Source: DATGKK01 sp035294725
GTDB taxonomy: Bacteria; Actinomycetota; Acidimicrobiia; Acidimicrobiales; Bog-793
Assembly (NCBI GenBank): GCA_035294725.1
Contig: DATGKK010000010.1
Coordinates: 1 to 14,629 of the forward strand
Direction of reading: 5' to 3'
Length of the DNA: 14,629 nt
In this document: positions 1 to 6,736 of the stretch, piece by piece
How the letters are laid out: each line of letters starts with the position of its first letter
Position numbering within the stretch: the stretch's first letter is position 1
Translations under genes and position numbers: made by a program
The notes under the pieces: generated by a model
What the model was told of the DNA's origin: nothing
What the model saw: only the letters and a program-made list of their open reading frames with translations
Database searches by the model: none

Positions 1-377
1 TCTCGCAGCACGCGCTCAAGTTCTACGGGCGGCTGGCCTATCACGGCTACGAGGGCATCGCGCTCGACCTCGACGAGCGGGAGCGGCTGGTCGCCGACCT
101 CGGCCAGCACAAGGCGATGGTCCTGCGCAATCACGGGCTGCTGGTGGGCGGCACCTCCATCCCCGAGGCGTTCCACATGATCTACATGCTGGAGCGCGCG
201 TGCCAGGCACAGGTCGCTTCCCTGTCCGGCGGCGCCGAACTGATCTTCCCGCCTGAGGAGGTGTGCCGGCACGCCTCCGAGCAGTTCCGCAAGCAGGAGA
301 ACGACGACCACTACGCGCTGGTGTGGGACGCCGCGCTGGAACTGATCGAGGACGGCAAGCCCGATTATCGGAGCTAG
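1..377 (+). CDS. Class II aldolase/adducin-family protein, C-terminal part (5' end outside window)
   Basis: The reading frame is open from base 3 to a TAG at 375-377, giving the last 124 residues; the true start lies to the left. It carries the LRNHGLLVGG segment typical of the class II aldolase/adducin fold, whose histidine is one of the Zn ligands in this family. A helix of the type EAFHMIYMLERACQAQ follows, again usual for the C-terminal half. Family members cleave or isomerise sugar phosphates such as fuculose-1-P or ribulose-5-P, or are uncharacterised; the substrate cannot be read from this fragment. A repeat-bearing gap of 149 bp separates it from the peptide ABC ATPase on the same strand. 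Family assignment is fairly sure; enzyme identity is not. Confidence 0.8.
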   Translation, partial: SQHALKFYGRLAYHGYEGIALDLDERERLVADLGQHKAMVLRNHGLLVGGTSIPEAFHMIYMLERACQAQVASLSGGAELIFPPEEVCRHASEQFRKQENDDHYALVWDAALELIEDGKPDYRS

Positions 378-417
378 GCGGTTCGAGGACTGGCCTCCCT
401 TCCCCCGCCATGTCCGT

Positions 418-506
418 CCTGCGCTTTCGCGAGGGCAGGGGCGCCGGCACCCAGGCGCGCAGCAGGATGCCGGCACGCCTGGGTTCCCGCTTGCGCGGGA
501 ATGACG
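418..506. repeat. REP-like composite inverted repeat between aldolase and ABC genes
   Basis: Three nested dyads are visible. The first is a 7-bp stem TTCCCGC/GCGGGAA with loop TTGC (484-501). The second is a 9-bp stem ACCCAGGCG (449-457)/CGCCTGGGT (476-484). The third is a shorter stem CCTGC (418-422)/GCAGG (435-439). An 8-bp direct repeat GCCGGCAC occurs at 443-450 and 469-476. Read on the minus strand, the block starts CGTCATTCCCGCG, the widespread dispersed repeat core (compare neisserial dRS3, ATTCCC-N8-GGGAAT) whose chance translations give 'VIPAQAGTQ' or 'FPRKREP' peptides. It is probably a dispersed intergenic repeat and might also act as a transcript-stabilising hairpin. Only one copy is in the window. 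Confidence 0.6.
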
Positions 507-526
507 AGTAGAGGGATGAGTGAGGG

Positions 527-1582
527 GTGACGCAACCCCTTCTCTCCATCGACTCCCTCCGCACCGTCTTCGACACCCAGCATGGGCGTGTGCCCGCCGT
601 GGATGGCGTCTCGCTTGGCGTGGACCGGGGGCGCACGCTCGGCATCGTGGGCGAGTCCGGTTGCGGGAAGTCCACGACCGGTCGCGCCATCCTCCAGCTC
701 CCGAAGCCCACGAAGGGCAAGGTGCTCTTCGAGGGCATCGACCTCACGGGCCTCAACTCCGAGCAGATGCGGCAGGTCCGTACGAAGCTCCAGGTCATCT
801 TCCAGGACCCGATCTCGTCGCTCTACCCCCGCAGGACGGTCGCCGAACTCGTCCTCGAGCCGCTCGCCATCTGGGACGTCGGCTCGATGGAGGACCGGGT
901 CGAGCGCGCCCGGCTCATGCTCTCCGAGGTCAACATGGACTACGACGCCGTCTCGTGGCGGCGCCCCTACGAGTTCTCCATCGGGCAGTGCCAGCGCATC
1001 TCCATCGCCCGGGCCCTCATGCTCAACCCGAGAGTGCTCATCTGTGACGAGCCCGTCTCCGCCCTCGACGTGTCGGTCCAGGCCCAGATCCTCAACCTGC
1101 TCGAGGACATGAAGCGCCGCTACGGCCTCACGATGATCTTCATCTCCCACGACCTCGCCGTCGTGAAGAACGTGAGCGACCGCGTCCTCGTCATGTTCCT
1201 CGGCAAGGTGTGCGAGGTGGCCGGGGCCGAGACGCTGTACGCCGCTCCCGCCCACCCCTACACGCGGGCGCTGCTCATGGCGAGCGTCATCTCCTCGCGG
1301 GCGCTCTCACGGGCGGGGGCTGGACCGGCGCCGGCAACCCTCGACGGTGCCGAGGAACGGCAGACCGAGATGCCCTCGTCGGTGACGCCGCCCTCGGGGT
1401 GCCGCTACCGCACACGCTGCCCGAGGGCTCAGGAGATCTGCGCCGTCCAGGAGCCCGTCATGCGCGAGATCGGAGCTGACCACTTCGTGGCCTGCCACTT
1501 CCCCCTCGGCGCTCCCGCCTCGACGGCTGCCGTCGCCGCCACGAACGGCAGCGCCGGCCATCCGGACTCGTCGGAACCCTGA
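527..1582 (+). CDS. Oligopeptide/dipeptide ABC transporter ATP-binding protein (OppF/DppF type)
   Basis: This 351-residue ATPase energises uptake of peptides or a related solute through an OppBC/DppBC-type permease at the inner face of the membrane. Visible motifs are Walker A GESGCGKST (42-50), Q-loop IFQDP (Q93), signature FSIGQCQR (150-157), Walker B VLICDEP (170-176) and switch histidine H208 in ISHD. The C-terminal oligo_HPY extension starts at AHPYTRALL (about 242) and carries Cys292, Cys298, Cys305 and Cys323; such clusters bind Fe-S in some peptide transporter ATPases. The GTG start is chosen because the conserved N-terminus begins there; AGAGGG lies about 11 nt upstream, and an ATG at 516 meets a stop at once. 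The signature is odd (FSIGQ instead of LSGGQ). No permease or binding-protein gene is in the window; they probably lie to the left. Confidence 0.9.
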   Translation: MTQPLLSIDSLRTVFDTQHGRVPAVDGVSLGVDRGRTLGIVGESGCGKSTTGRAILQLPKPTKGKVLFEGIDLTGLNSEQMRQVRTKLQVIFQDPISSLYPRRTVAELVLEPLAIWDVGSMEDRVERARLMLSEVNMDYDAVSWRRPYEFSIGQCQRISIARALMLNPRVLICDEPVSALDVSVQAQILNLLEDMKRRYGLTMIFISHDLAVVKNVSDRVLVMFLGKVCEVAGAETLYAAPAHPYTRALLMASVISSRALSRAGAGPAPATLDGAEERQTEMPSSVTPPSGCRYRTRCPRAQEICAVQEPVMREIGADHFVACHFPLGAPASTAAVAATNGSAGHPDSSEP

Positions 1583-1651
1583 GGCTCGCCCTCCCCGTCC
1601 CGGCTTGCGCGGCGTCGCTCCCGCGACGGAGCCTGACCGGGGTGGAGCCGA
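1583..1651. terminator. Convergent intergenic gap with small hairpin (possible shared terminator)
   Basis: The 69-bp space between the convergent ABC ATPase and rpsA genes holds one perfect dyad, CGTCGC (1613-1618), loop TCCC, GCGACG (1623-1628). No T-run follows on either strand, so an intrinsic terminator is not well supported; Rho-dependent termination is equally possible. Confidence 0.3.
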
Positions 1652-3052
1652 TCAGCCCTCCGGGGCGTCGGCTCCTTCGCCCGCGGGCACGGCATCGCCG
1701 GAGGGCTCGACTCCCCCGGCGGCGCCCTCCGGCGATGCGGTCGAGCCAACCTGCTCCGGGACGTAGTCGGCCCAGGCCGCCTGCGCCTCGGTCTCAGGGG
1801 TGAACTCCGTCGAGTAGTCGTACCCGATGTAGTTCCCCTGCTCGTCGTAGGCGTGCTCCCCGAACGCCTCCTGGTACTCCTCGGCCACGATGCCGCCCTC
1901 GGCCGCCTGCTTGATCGAGAGGCTGATGCGGCGGCGCTGGAGGTCGATGTCGATGATCTTCACCCAGAGCTCCTCGCCGGGCGAGACGACCTGCTCAGGC
2001 AAATCGACGTGGTGGGGGGCCATCTCCGAGATGTGCACGAGGCCCTCGATCCCATCGCCCACCTGCACGAACGCACCGAAGGGAACGAGCTTGGTGATGC
2101 GGCCGTAGACGAGCTCGCCGACTCGGTGGTTCGTGGCGAACTCCTGCCACGGGTCGACCTGGGTCGCCTTCAGCGAGAGCGAGATGCGCTCCTTGTCGAG
2201 GTCGACGTCGAGAACCTGGACGGTGACCTCGTCCCCGACCTGCACCACCGACGAGGGATGGTCGACGTGCTTCCAGGACAGCTCGGAGACGTGAACGAGG
2301 CCGTCCATCCCACCGAGGTCGACGAAGGCGCCGAAGTTGACGACCGAGGAGACGGTCCCCTTGCGGATCTCGCCGGGCTTCAGGTTCACGAGGAACTCGC
2401 CCCGCTGCTCGCGCTGGGTCTCCTCGAGCCAAGCACGGCGCGACAGGACGACGTTGTTGCGGTTCTTGTCGAGCTCGATGATCTTCGCCTCGAGGACCCG
2501 CCCGATGTAGGGCTGAAGGTCGCGGACCCGGCGCAGCTCGACGAGGGACGCCGGGAGGAAGCCGCGCAGTCCGATGTCGAGGATGAGGCCACCCTTCACG
2601 ACCTCGATGACCGGGCCCTTCACGACGCCGTTCGACTCCTTGATCCGCTCGATGTCACCCCAGGCGCGCTCGTACTGGGCGCGCTTTTTCGACATGATGA
2701 GGCGGCCCTCCTTGTCCTCCTTCTGGAGGACGAGCGCCTCGATCTCGTCGCCGAGCGAGACCACCTCGTGGGGGTCGAGGTCGTGCCGGATCGAGAGCTC
2801 CCGAGCGGGGATCACACCCTCGGACTTGAAGCCGATGTCGAGGAGCACCTCGTCCTTGTCGATCTTCACCACGGTCCCCTTCACGATGTCGCCGTCCTCG
2901 AAGGGGTGGATGGTGCGGTCGATCGCCTCCTCGAGGGAGAGATCGCCGAGGTCGTCCTCGGTGATCTGCATCGGGATGTAGGTGCCCATCGCGTCGAAGG
3001 ACCCGAAACGGGACTCCTCTGGGGCAGAAGCGGCTGGGGTCGTGACGGACAT
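1652..3052 (-). CDS. rpsA: 30S ribosomal protein S1
   Basis: S1 binds mRNA on the small ribosomal subunit and helps initiation. The 466-residue product has four S1/OB repeats at about 54-124, 140-207, 225-295 and 312-382. Repeats 3 and 4 show the classic pattern FGAFVxLG..GLVHVSELS and FGAFVQVG.GIEGLVHISEM, each ending in RISLS(L/I)K. Four repeats and this length match actinobacterial S1 (proteobacterial S1 has six). The tail from about 383 is acidic and rich in Ala/Gly/Pro, as usual for actinobacterial S1. ATG at 3050-3052 is taken as the start; only a weak AGAGAG lies about 16 nt upstream. It lies downstream of polA, separated by a terminator-like hairpin, so it probably has its own promoter. 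The next gene leftward is convergent; coaE, which follows rpsA in Mycobacterium, is absent here. Confidence 0.97.
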   Translation of the reverse strand: MSVTTPAASAPEESRFGSFDAMGTYIPMQITEDDLGDLSLEEAIDRTIHPFEDGDIVKGTVVKIDKDEVLLDIGFKSEGVIPARELSIRHDLDPHEVVSLGDEIEALVLQKEDKEGRLIMSKKRAQYERAWGDIERIKESNGVVKGPVIEVVKGGLILDIGLRGFLPASLVELRRVRDLQPYIGRVLEAKIIELDKNRNNVVLSRRAWLEETQREQRGEFLVNLKPGEIRKGTVSSVVNFGAFVDLGGMDGLVHVSELSWKHVDHPSSVVQVGDEVTVQVLDVDLDKERISLSLKATQVDPWQEFATNHRVGELVYGRITKLVPFGAFVQVGDGIEGLVHISEMAPHHVDLPEQVVSPGEELWVKIIDIDLQRRRISLSIKQAAEGGIVAEEYQEAFGEHAYDEQGNYIGYDYSTEFTPETEAQAAWADYVPEQVGSTASPEGAAGGVEPSGDAVPAGEGADAPEG

Positions 3053-3083
3053 CGGGTGGTGGTCGCTCTCTTACGGGTGGTCG

Positions 3084-3102
3084 GCCGCCGCGCACCGGCG
3101 GC
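3084..3102 (-). promoter_or_regulatory. Hairpin in the rpsA 5' leader
   Basis: A perfect 7-bp dyad, GCCGCCG-CGCAC-CGGCGGC, lies about 32 nt before the rpsA start. It could be part of a leader structure used in S1 autoregulation, which is known in enterobacteria. Here that role is inference, since GC-rich DNA forms such dyads by chance. Confidence 0.3.
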
Positions 3103-3175
3103 AAGGATGGATTGATCGGTTGGTCTGGCGCGGCCTCGGGACGTGCGCTCCCTTGCAGCGGCGGCGCGGCTGTAC

Positions 3176-3181
3176 AGGCTA
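3176..3181 (-). promoter_or_regulatory. Candidate -10 box for rpsA
   Basis: On the minus strand TAGCCT (a TANNNT -10) follows directly after the polA terminator tail GGACTTTTCGC. It would give a leader of roughly 115 nt before the rpsA ATG. No convincing -35 hexamer is seen at 16-19 bp, so this is tentative. The rest of the 183-bp polA-rpsA gap shows only this box, the terminator and the leader hairpin. Confidence 0.3.
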
Positions 3182-3183
3182 GC

Positions 3184-3216
3184 GAAAAGTCCGGCGCCCT
3201 TCGTCCAAAGGGCGCC
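3184..3216 (-). terminator. Rho-independent terminator of polA
   Basis: A perfect 9-bp stem (GGCGCCCTT at 3193-3201, AAGGGCGCC at 3208-3216, 6-nt loop) sits 19 bp past the polA stop. Read on the minus strand it is followed by GGACTTTT, a short T-run. It is the strongest terminator-like dyad in the window. The other flank carries CCCCCTTTT, so plus-strand transcripts could also stop here. Confidence 0.75.
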
Positions 3217-3235
3217 CGTGGCCCCCTTTTAGGGC

Positions 3236-6007
3236 TCAGGTGAGCTCGGAGGCCAGGGTGGCGAGCTCGGCGGGCTCCTCGGCGTCAGCGCCCGCCTCGC
3301 CGCCCCCTTTCGCCTCAGCCCAGGTCGGCCCACGGGCGACGTGCACCGCGAGCGGCACCGAGAGGTCGGCGGCCGACCTCATGACCTCGTCGGTGAGCGC
3401 GGCCACCTCGTCGATATCGTCGAGGCGCGCCTCCACGATCACCTCGTCATGGACCTGGAGCACGATGCGGCTCCTGTAGCCCTTGGTGGCCAGCGCCTCG
3501 TCGAGGCGCACGAGGGCGACCTTGAAGATGTCGGCGGCGAGGCCCTGGATCCCGGCGTTCATCGCCTGGCGTTCGGCGGCCTGGCGGACCTGGTAGTTCG
3601 GCGAGGCGAGCTCCGGGAGGTAGCGCCGCCGGCCGAAGGCCGTCTCCGTGTAGCCCCGCTCGCGCGCCTCGGCGACTGTGCGGTTCATGTAGGCCTTCAC
3701 GTTCGGGAAGGCGGTGAAGTACTGGGCGAGGATCGCCGCGGCCTCCTCGACGGGGATGGCGAGTCGCTGCGAGAGCCCGTAGGCCTCCATCCCGTAGGCA
3801 AGGCCGTAGGACACCATCTTCGCCTTGGCCCTCATCGCGGGGGTGACCCCGCCGGCGTCGACCCCGAAGACGCGCTGCGCCGTCGCGTGGTGGATGTCCA
3901 CGCCGGCACGGAAGGCCTCGATCAGGCCGGGGTCCTCGGCGAGGTGCGCGATGACACGGAGCTCGATCTGGTCGTAGTCGGCGACGAGGAGCTCGTGGCC
4001 CTCAGGGGCGACGAAGGCCTCCCTGAACTGGCGGCCGAGCACCGAGCGGGTCGGGATGTTGTGGAGGTTGGGCTGGTCGGAGGAGAGCCGCCCGGTGCGG
4101 GCGACGGTCTGGTTGAACGAGGCGTGGATCCGGCCGTCCGGCCCGATCTCCGAGAGCAGGCCGGTGCCGTAGGTCGAGCGGAGCTTCTCGACCTCCCGGT
4201 AGGCGAGGAGCGCCTCGATGATCGGGTGGGCGTCCCGGAGCCGCTCGAGGCTCTGGGCGTCCGTGGAGTAGCCCGTCTTGGTCCGCTTCTGAGGCGTGAG
4301 GCCGAGCACCTCGAACAGGATGTGGCGCAGCTGCTTGGTCGAGTTGACGGCGAACGGCTCTCCGGCGAGCCGCTGGACCTCCTCCTCGAGCCGCCGGGCC
4401 TCGGCCGTGAGCTCCTCGTTGATCTGGGCGAGCCGCCCCCGGTCGACCGCCACGCCGGCCACTTCCATCTTCGCGAGGACTCGGACGAGCGGCCGTTCGA
4501 CGGTGGCGTACAGCTCTGCTGCACCCGCCGCCTCGAGAGCCCGGCGCAGGCGGGGAGCGAGCCCGGCCACGAGCGCCGCCCTGGCGGCGGCTGCCTCGAC
4601 GACGCTCGGCCCCTCCCCGGCCGCCAGGTCGAGGGAGAGCTGGGTGGCGGCCGCCGGAGCGGGCGGCGTCGTGCCCGCCCGCTCGGCAAGGGCCTCGAGG
4701 TGAGCCGGCACCCCGCTCGGGTCGGTGAGGTAGGTCGCGAGCCCGAGGTCGAGGTCGAGCCCCGACAGGTCGAGACCGAGCGGGATGAGCGAGCGCATCA
4801 GCTCCTTGGACCGGAAGGCCGCCACCCTCCCCGCCCCGAAAGGAGCGGCGCCAAGGACCGCTCCGAGCTGTTCGCGGACCTCCCCGATCATCTCGCCGGG
4901 AAGCCAGCTCACGCGAGCCGGGTCGGCGACCCGGCACAGGGCGAGACCGACGATGGCCGACCGGCCCGGCTGGCCCTCCCACTCGGCCTCCACGGCGATC
5001 CCGCCCTCGCTCCGGTCGAGAGCCTCGAGTGCCGCCCGGGCGGCCTCAGGGGTCGAGAGCTCGTCCACCGTGACCTCGACCGGCGGCCCCTCCTCGGGCT
5101 CGGACATCTCGGTCGCCCGAGGTAGCTCAAGCCGGTCGAGCGCTGAGAAGATCCGGTCGCGAGGTGCCCGGATCTCGAGCAGGTTGAACAGGTTCGTGAG
5201 CTCCTCGCGGTCCGACCCGCCGAGGCGGAGGTCGCCGATGCCGTGCTCGAGTGGCACGTCGCGCACAAGGGGCGTGAGGGCGAAGTTCTTCCGGACCCGC
5301 TCCTCGCTTCCTGCGAGCGCCTCTCGCAGCTTCGGCGACAGCTCGTCGAGGTGGGCGAAGAGCGAGTCGATGTCGCCGTAGGTGTTGACGAGCTTCGCGG
5401 CCGTCTTCTCGCCGACGCCCGGCACGCCGGGCAGGTTGTCGGAGGGATCCCCCCGGAGCGCGGCGAGGAAGGGGTACCGCTCGGGCCTCACCCCGGTCCG
5501 CTCCTCGATCCCTCGCTCGTCGTACAGGACGTAGTCGGTCACCCCGCGGCGGTTGTAGAGCACCCTCACGTGCGGGTCCCTCACGAGCTGGTAGGCGTCC
5601 CGATCCCCCGTCACGACGATCACGTCCTCTCCAGCCTCGTCGAGGCGGGTGGCGAGCGTGGCAAGGACGTCGTCGGCCTCGAACCCGGGCGCCTCGACCA
5701 CGGGGATCCCCATGAGCTCGACCATCCGGCGGATGAGTGAGACCTGCTCATGGAGCGTCTCGGGGGTGGCCGCCCGCCCGGCCTTGTAGTCGTCGGCGAT
5801 CCCGTCGCGAAAGGTCGGCTCCCTCCGGTCGAAGGCCACGGCGATGCCGGCCGGCGAGTGGTCGTCGAGGAGCCGGCCGAGCATGCCGGCAAAGCCGTAG
5901 ACCGCAGCCGTCTCCTGCCCCGAGGAGGTGACCAGGTTCGCCTCCTTCAGGGCGAACCAGGCCCGGAACGAGAGCGAGTGCCCGTCGAGGAGCAGGTAAG
6001 GGGCCAC
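3236..6007 (-). CDS. polA: DNA polymerase I
   Basis: This is the repair and Okazaki-processing polymerase, 923 residues. The 5'-nuclease domain (about 1-290) keeps its acidic set: D8, D60, D112/D113, D135/D137 and D187/D190, the last pair followed by the helix-hairpin-helix GVPGVGEKTA. The 3'-5' exonuclease-like region (about 310-490) looks dead: the DTE motif is VEAE (E340, E342) and no Asp is found at the positions of E. coli D424 or D501, as in mycobacterial Pol I. The polymerase domain has motif A VADYDQIELR (D677), motif B RAKAKMVSYGLAYG (R726, K730, Y734) and motif C QVHDE (D854, E855). The start is GTG with no Shine-Dalgarno; TACCAT lies 6 nt upstream, suggesting leaderless transcription. 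An upstream ATG at 6013-6015 is out of frame. It diverges from the DtxR-like gene. Confidence 0.97.
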   Translation of the reverse strand: MAPYLLLDGHSLSFRAWFALKEANLVTSSGQETAAVYGFAGMLGRLLDDHSPAGIAVAFDRREPTFRDGIADDYKAGRAATPETLHEQVSLIRRMVELMGIPVVEAPGFEADDVLATLATRLDEAGEDVIVVTGDRDAYQLVRDPHVRVLYNRRGVTDYVLYDERGIEERTGVRPERYPFLAALRGDPSDNLPGVPGVGEKTAAKLVNTYGDIDSLFAHLDELSPKLREALAGSEERVRKNFALTPLVRDVPLEHGIGDLRLGGSDREELTNLFNLLEIRAPRDRIFSALDRLELPRATEMSEPEEGPPVEVTVDELSTPEAARAALEALDRSEGGIAVEAEWEGQPGRSAIVGLALCRVADPARVSWLPGEMIGEVREQLGAVLGAAPFGAGRVAAFRSKELMRSLIPLGLDLSGLDLDLGLATYLTDPSGVPAHLEALAERAGTTPPAPAAATQLSLDLAAGEGPSVVEAAAARAALVAGLAPRLRRALEAAGAAELYATVERPLVRVLAKMEVAGVAVDRGRLAQINEELTAEARRLEEEVQRLAGEPFAVNSTKQLRHILFEVLGLTPQKRTKTGYSTDAQSLERLRDAHPIIEALLAYREVEKLRSTYGTGLLSEIGPDGRIHASFNQTVARTGRLSSDQPNLHNIPTRSVLGRQFREAFVAPEGHELLVADYDQIELRVIAHLAEDPGLIEAFRAGVDIHHATAQRVFGVDAGGVTPAMRAKAKMVSYGLAYGMEAYGLSQRLAIPVEEAAAILAQYFTAFPNVKAYMNRTVAEARERGYTETAFGRRRYLPELASPNYQVRQAAERQAMNAGIQGLAADIFKVALVRLDEALATKGYRSRIVLQVHDEVIVEARLDDIDEVAALTDEVMRSAADLSVPLAVHVARGPTWAEAKGGGEAGADAEEPAELATLASELT

Positions 6008-6013
6008 CGCGCC

Positions 6014-6019
6014 ATGGTA
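6014..6019 (-). promoter_or_regulatory. -10 box of leaderless polA promoter
   Basis: On the minus strand TACCAT is followed by GGCGCG and then the polA GTG. TANNNT placed 6 nt before the start codon is the known architecture of actinobacterial leaderless promoters. No clear -35 is seen. Confidence 0.55.
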
Positions 6020-6021
6020 GG

Positions 6022-6027
6022 TACGAT
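6022..6027 (+). promoter_or_regulatory. -10 box of leaderless DtxR-like gene promoter
   Basis: TACGAT is followed by CGCGCTA and then GTG at 6035. The 7-nt spacing puts the predicted transcript start at, or next to, the start codon. It lies 2 bp from the divergent polA -10 box, so the two promoters should compete for RNA polymerase. Confidence 0.55.
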
Positions 6028-6034
6028 CGCGCTA

Positions 6035-6709
6035 GTGCCGCCCGACGGATTCCACCCGCCTCTCGAGGAGTACCTCGAGACGATCCACGCCCTCGAGGAG
6101 GAGGGAGTGCCGGTCATCCAGGCCCGCCTCGTCGAGCGGCTCGGCCACAGCCCCCAGTCGGTCTCGGAGATGGTCCACCGGCTCGAGTCGGAGGGCTACC
6201 TCGCCCGGCAGGGACGGGGCGTCTCGCTGACGCAGGAAGGACGCCGCCGGGCCGAGAGCGTCGTGCGCAAGCACCGGCTCGCCGAGCGCTTCCTCGTCGA
6301 CGTCGTCGGCCTTCCCTGGGCCAAGGCGCATGCCGAGGCCGGCCGGTGGGAGCACGTGATCTCCGACGAGGTCGAGGCCCGCTTCGCCGAGATCCTCGGC
6401 AACCCGTCGACCTGCCCGCACGGCAACCCGATCCCCGGGGCACCTCCCGTCCCCGGTGGCCAGCGGGCGCTCGCCGAGACCGAGGAGGGAGAGCGGGTCC
6501 GGCTCGCCCGCATCACCGAGCAGGTCGAGGTCGACGACGGTGCGCTCGAGTACCTGAGCGAGAGCGGCTTCATCCCGGGCGTCGACGCCACCGTGCTCGC
6601 CAAGGCTCCCGACGGGACGCTGACCCTCGAGGTGGCCGGTGCGCCCGTCGCGCTCGGGCCGTCGCTCAGCCGGCAGCTCTACGTCGTGCCGGTCCCGGTG
6701 CCCGCCTGA
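6035..6709 (+). CDS. DtxR/IdeR/MntR-family metal-dependent transcriptional regulator
   Basis: A 224-residue regulator expected to bind operator DNA when loaded with Fe(II) or Mn(II), repressing metal uptake. The N-terminal winged helix (about 10-70) includes ARLVERLGHSPQSVSEMVHRLE. The dimerisation and metal domain (72-135) reads RKHRLAERFLVDVVGLPW...HAEAGRWEHV...GNPIPG, close to IdeR. A C-terminal FeoA/SH3-like domain spans about 152-220. Ligand positions by alignment to DtxR: H80, E84 and H99 (site 1 H79/E83/H98), E106 and H107 (E105/H106). DtxR Cys102 is Gly103 here, and Met10 is Glu12. GTG at 6035 is preferred because TACGAT sits 7 nt before it; an in-frame ATG at 6014 would add seven residues but overlaps the polA -10 box. 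Metal specificity is uncertain. The downstream gene is convergent. Confidence 0.9.
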   Translation: MPPDGFHPPLEEYLETIHALEEEGVPVIQARLVERLGHSPQSVSEMVHRLESEGYLARQGRGVSLTQEGRRRAESVVRKHRLAERFLVDVVGLPWAKAHAEAGRWEHVISDEVEARFAEILGNPSTCPHGNPIPGAPPVPGGQRALAETEEGERVRLARITEQVEVDDGALEYLSESGFIPGVDATVLAKAPDGTLTLEVAGAPVALGPSLSRQLYVVPVPVPA

Positions 6710-6736
6710 GAGAGGCTCCTCCGGCCTCGGGACCGC

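Noticed and set aside
374..1255. Minus-strand frames whose translation includes VIPAQAGTQ or FPRKREP
   Set aside because: These peptides are the known artefact of translating the dispersed hairpin repeat; the rest is antisense to the ABC ATPase.
3341..5125. A 594-codon plus-strand frame antisense to polA
   Set aside because: It is complementary to a fully conserved polymerase and contains no domain of its own.
6005..6040. A DtxR/IdeR-type operator in the polA divergent region
   Set aside because: No interrupted palindrome resembling the TTAGGTTAGCCTAACCTAA consensus is present; only tandem GGTA units and short palindromes are seen.
6710..6736. A 5-bp dyad GAGGC/GCCTC between the DtxR-like and VOC genes as a terminator
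   Set aside because: The stem is too short and no T-run follows on either strand.
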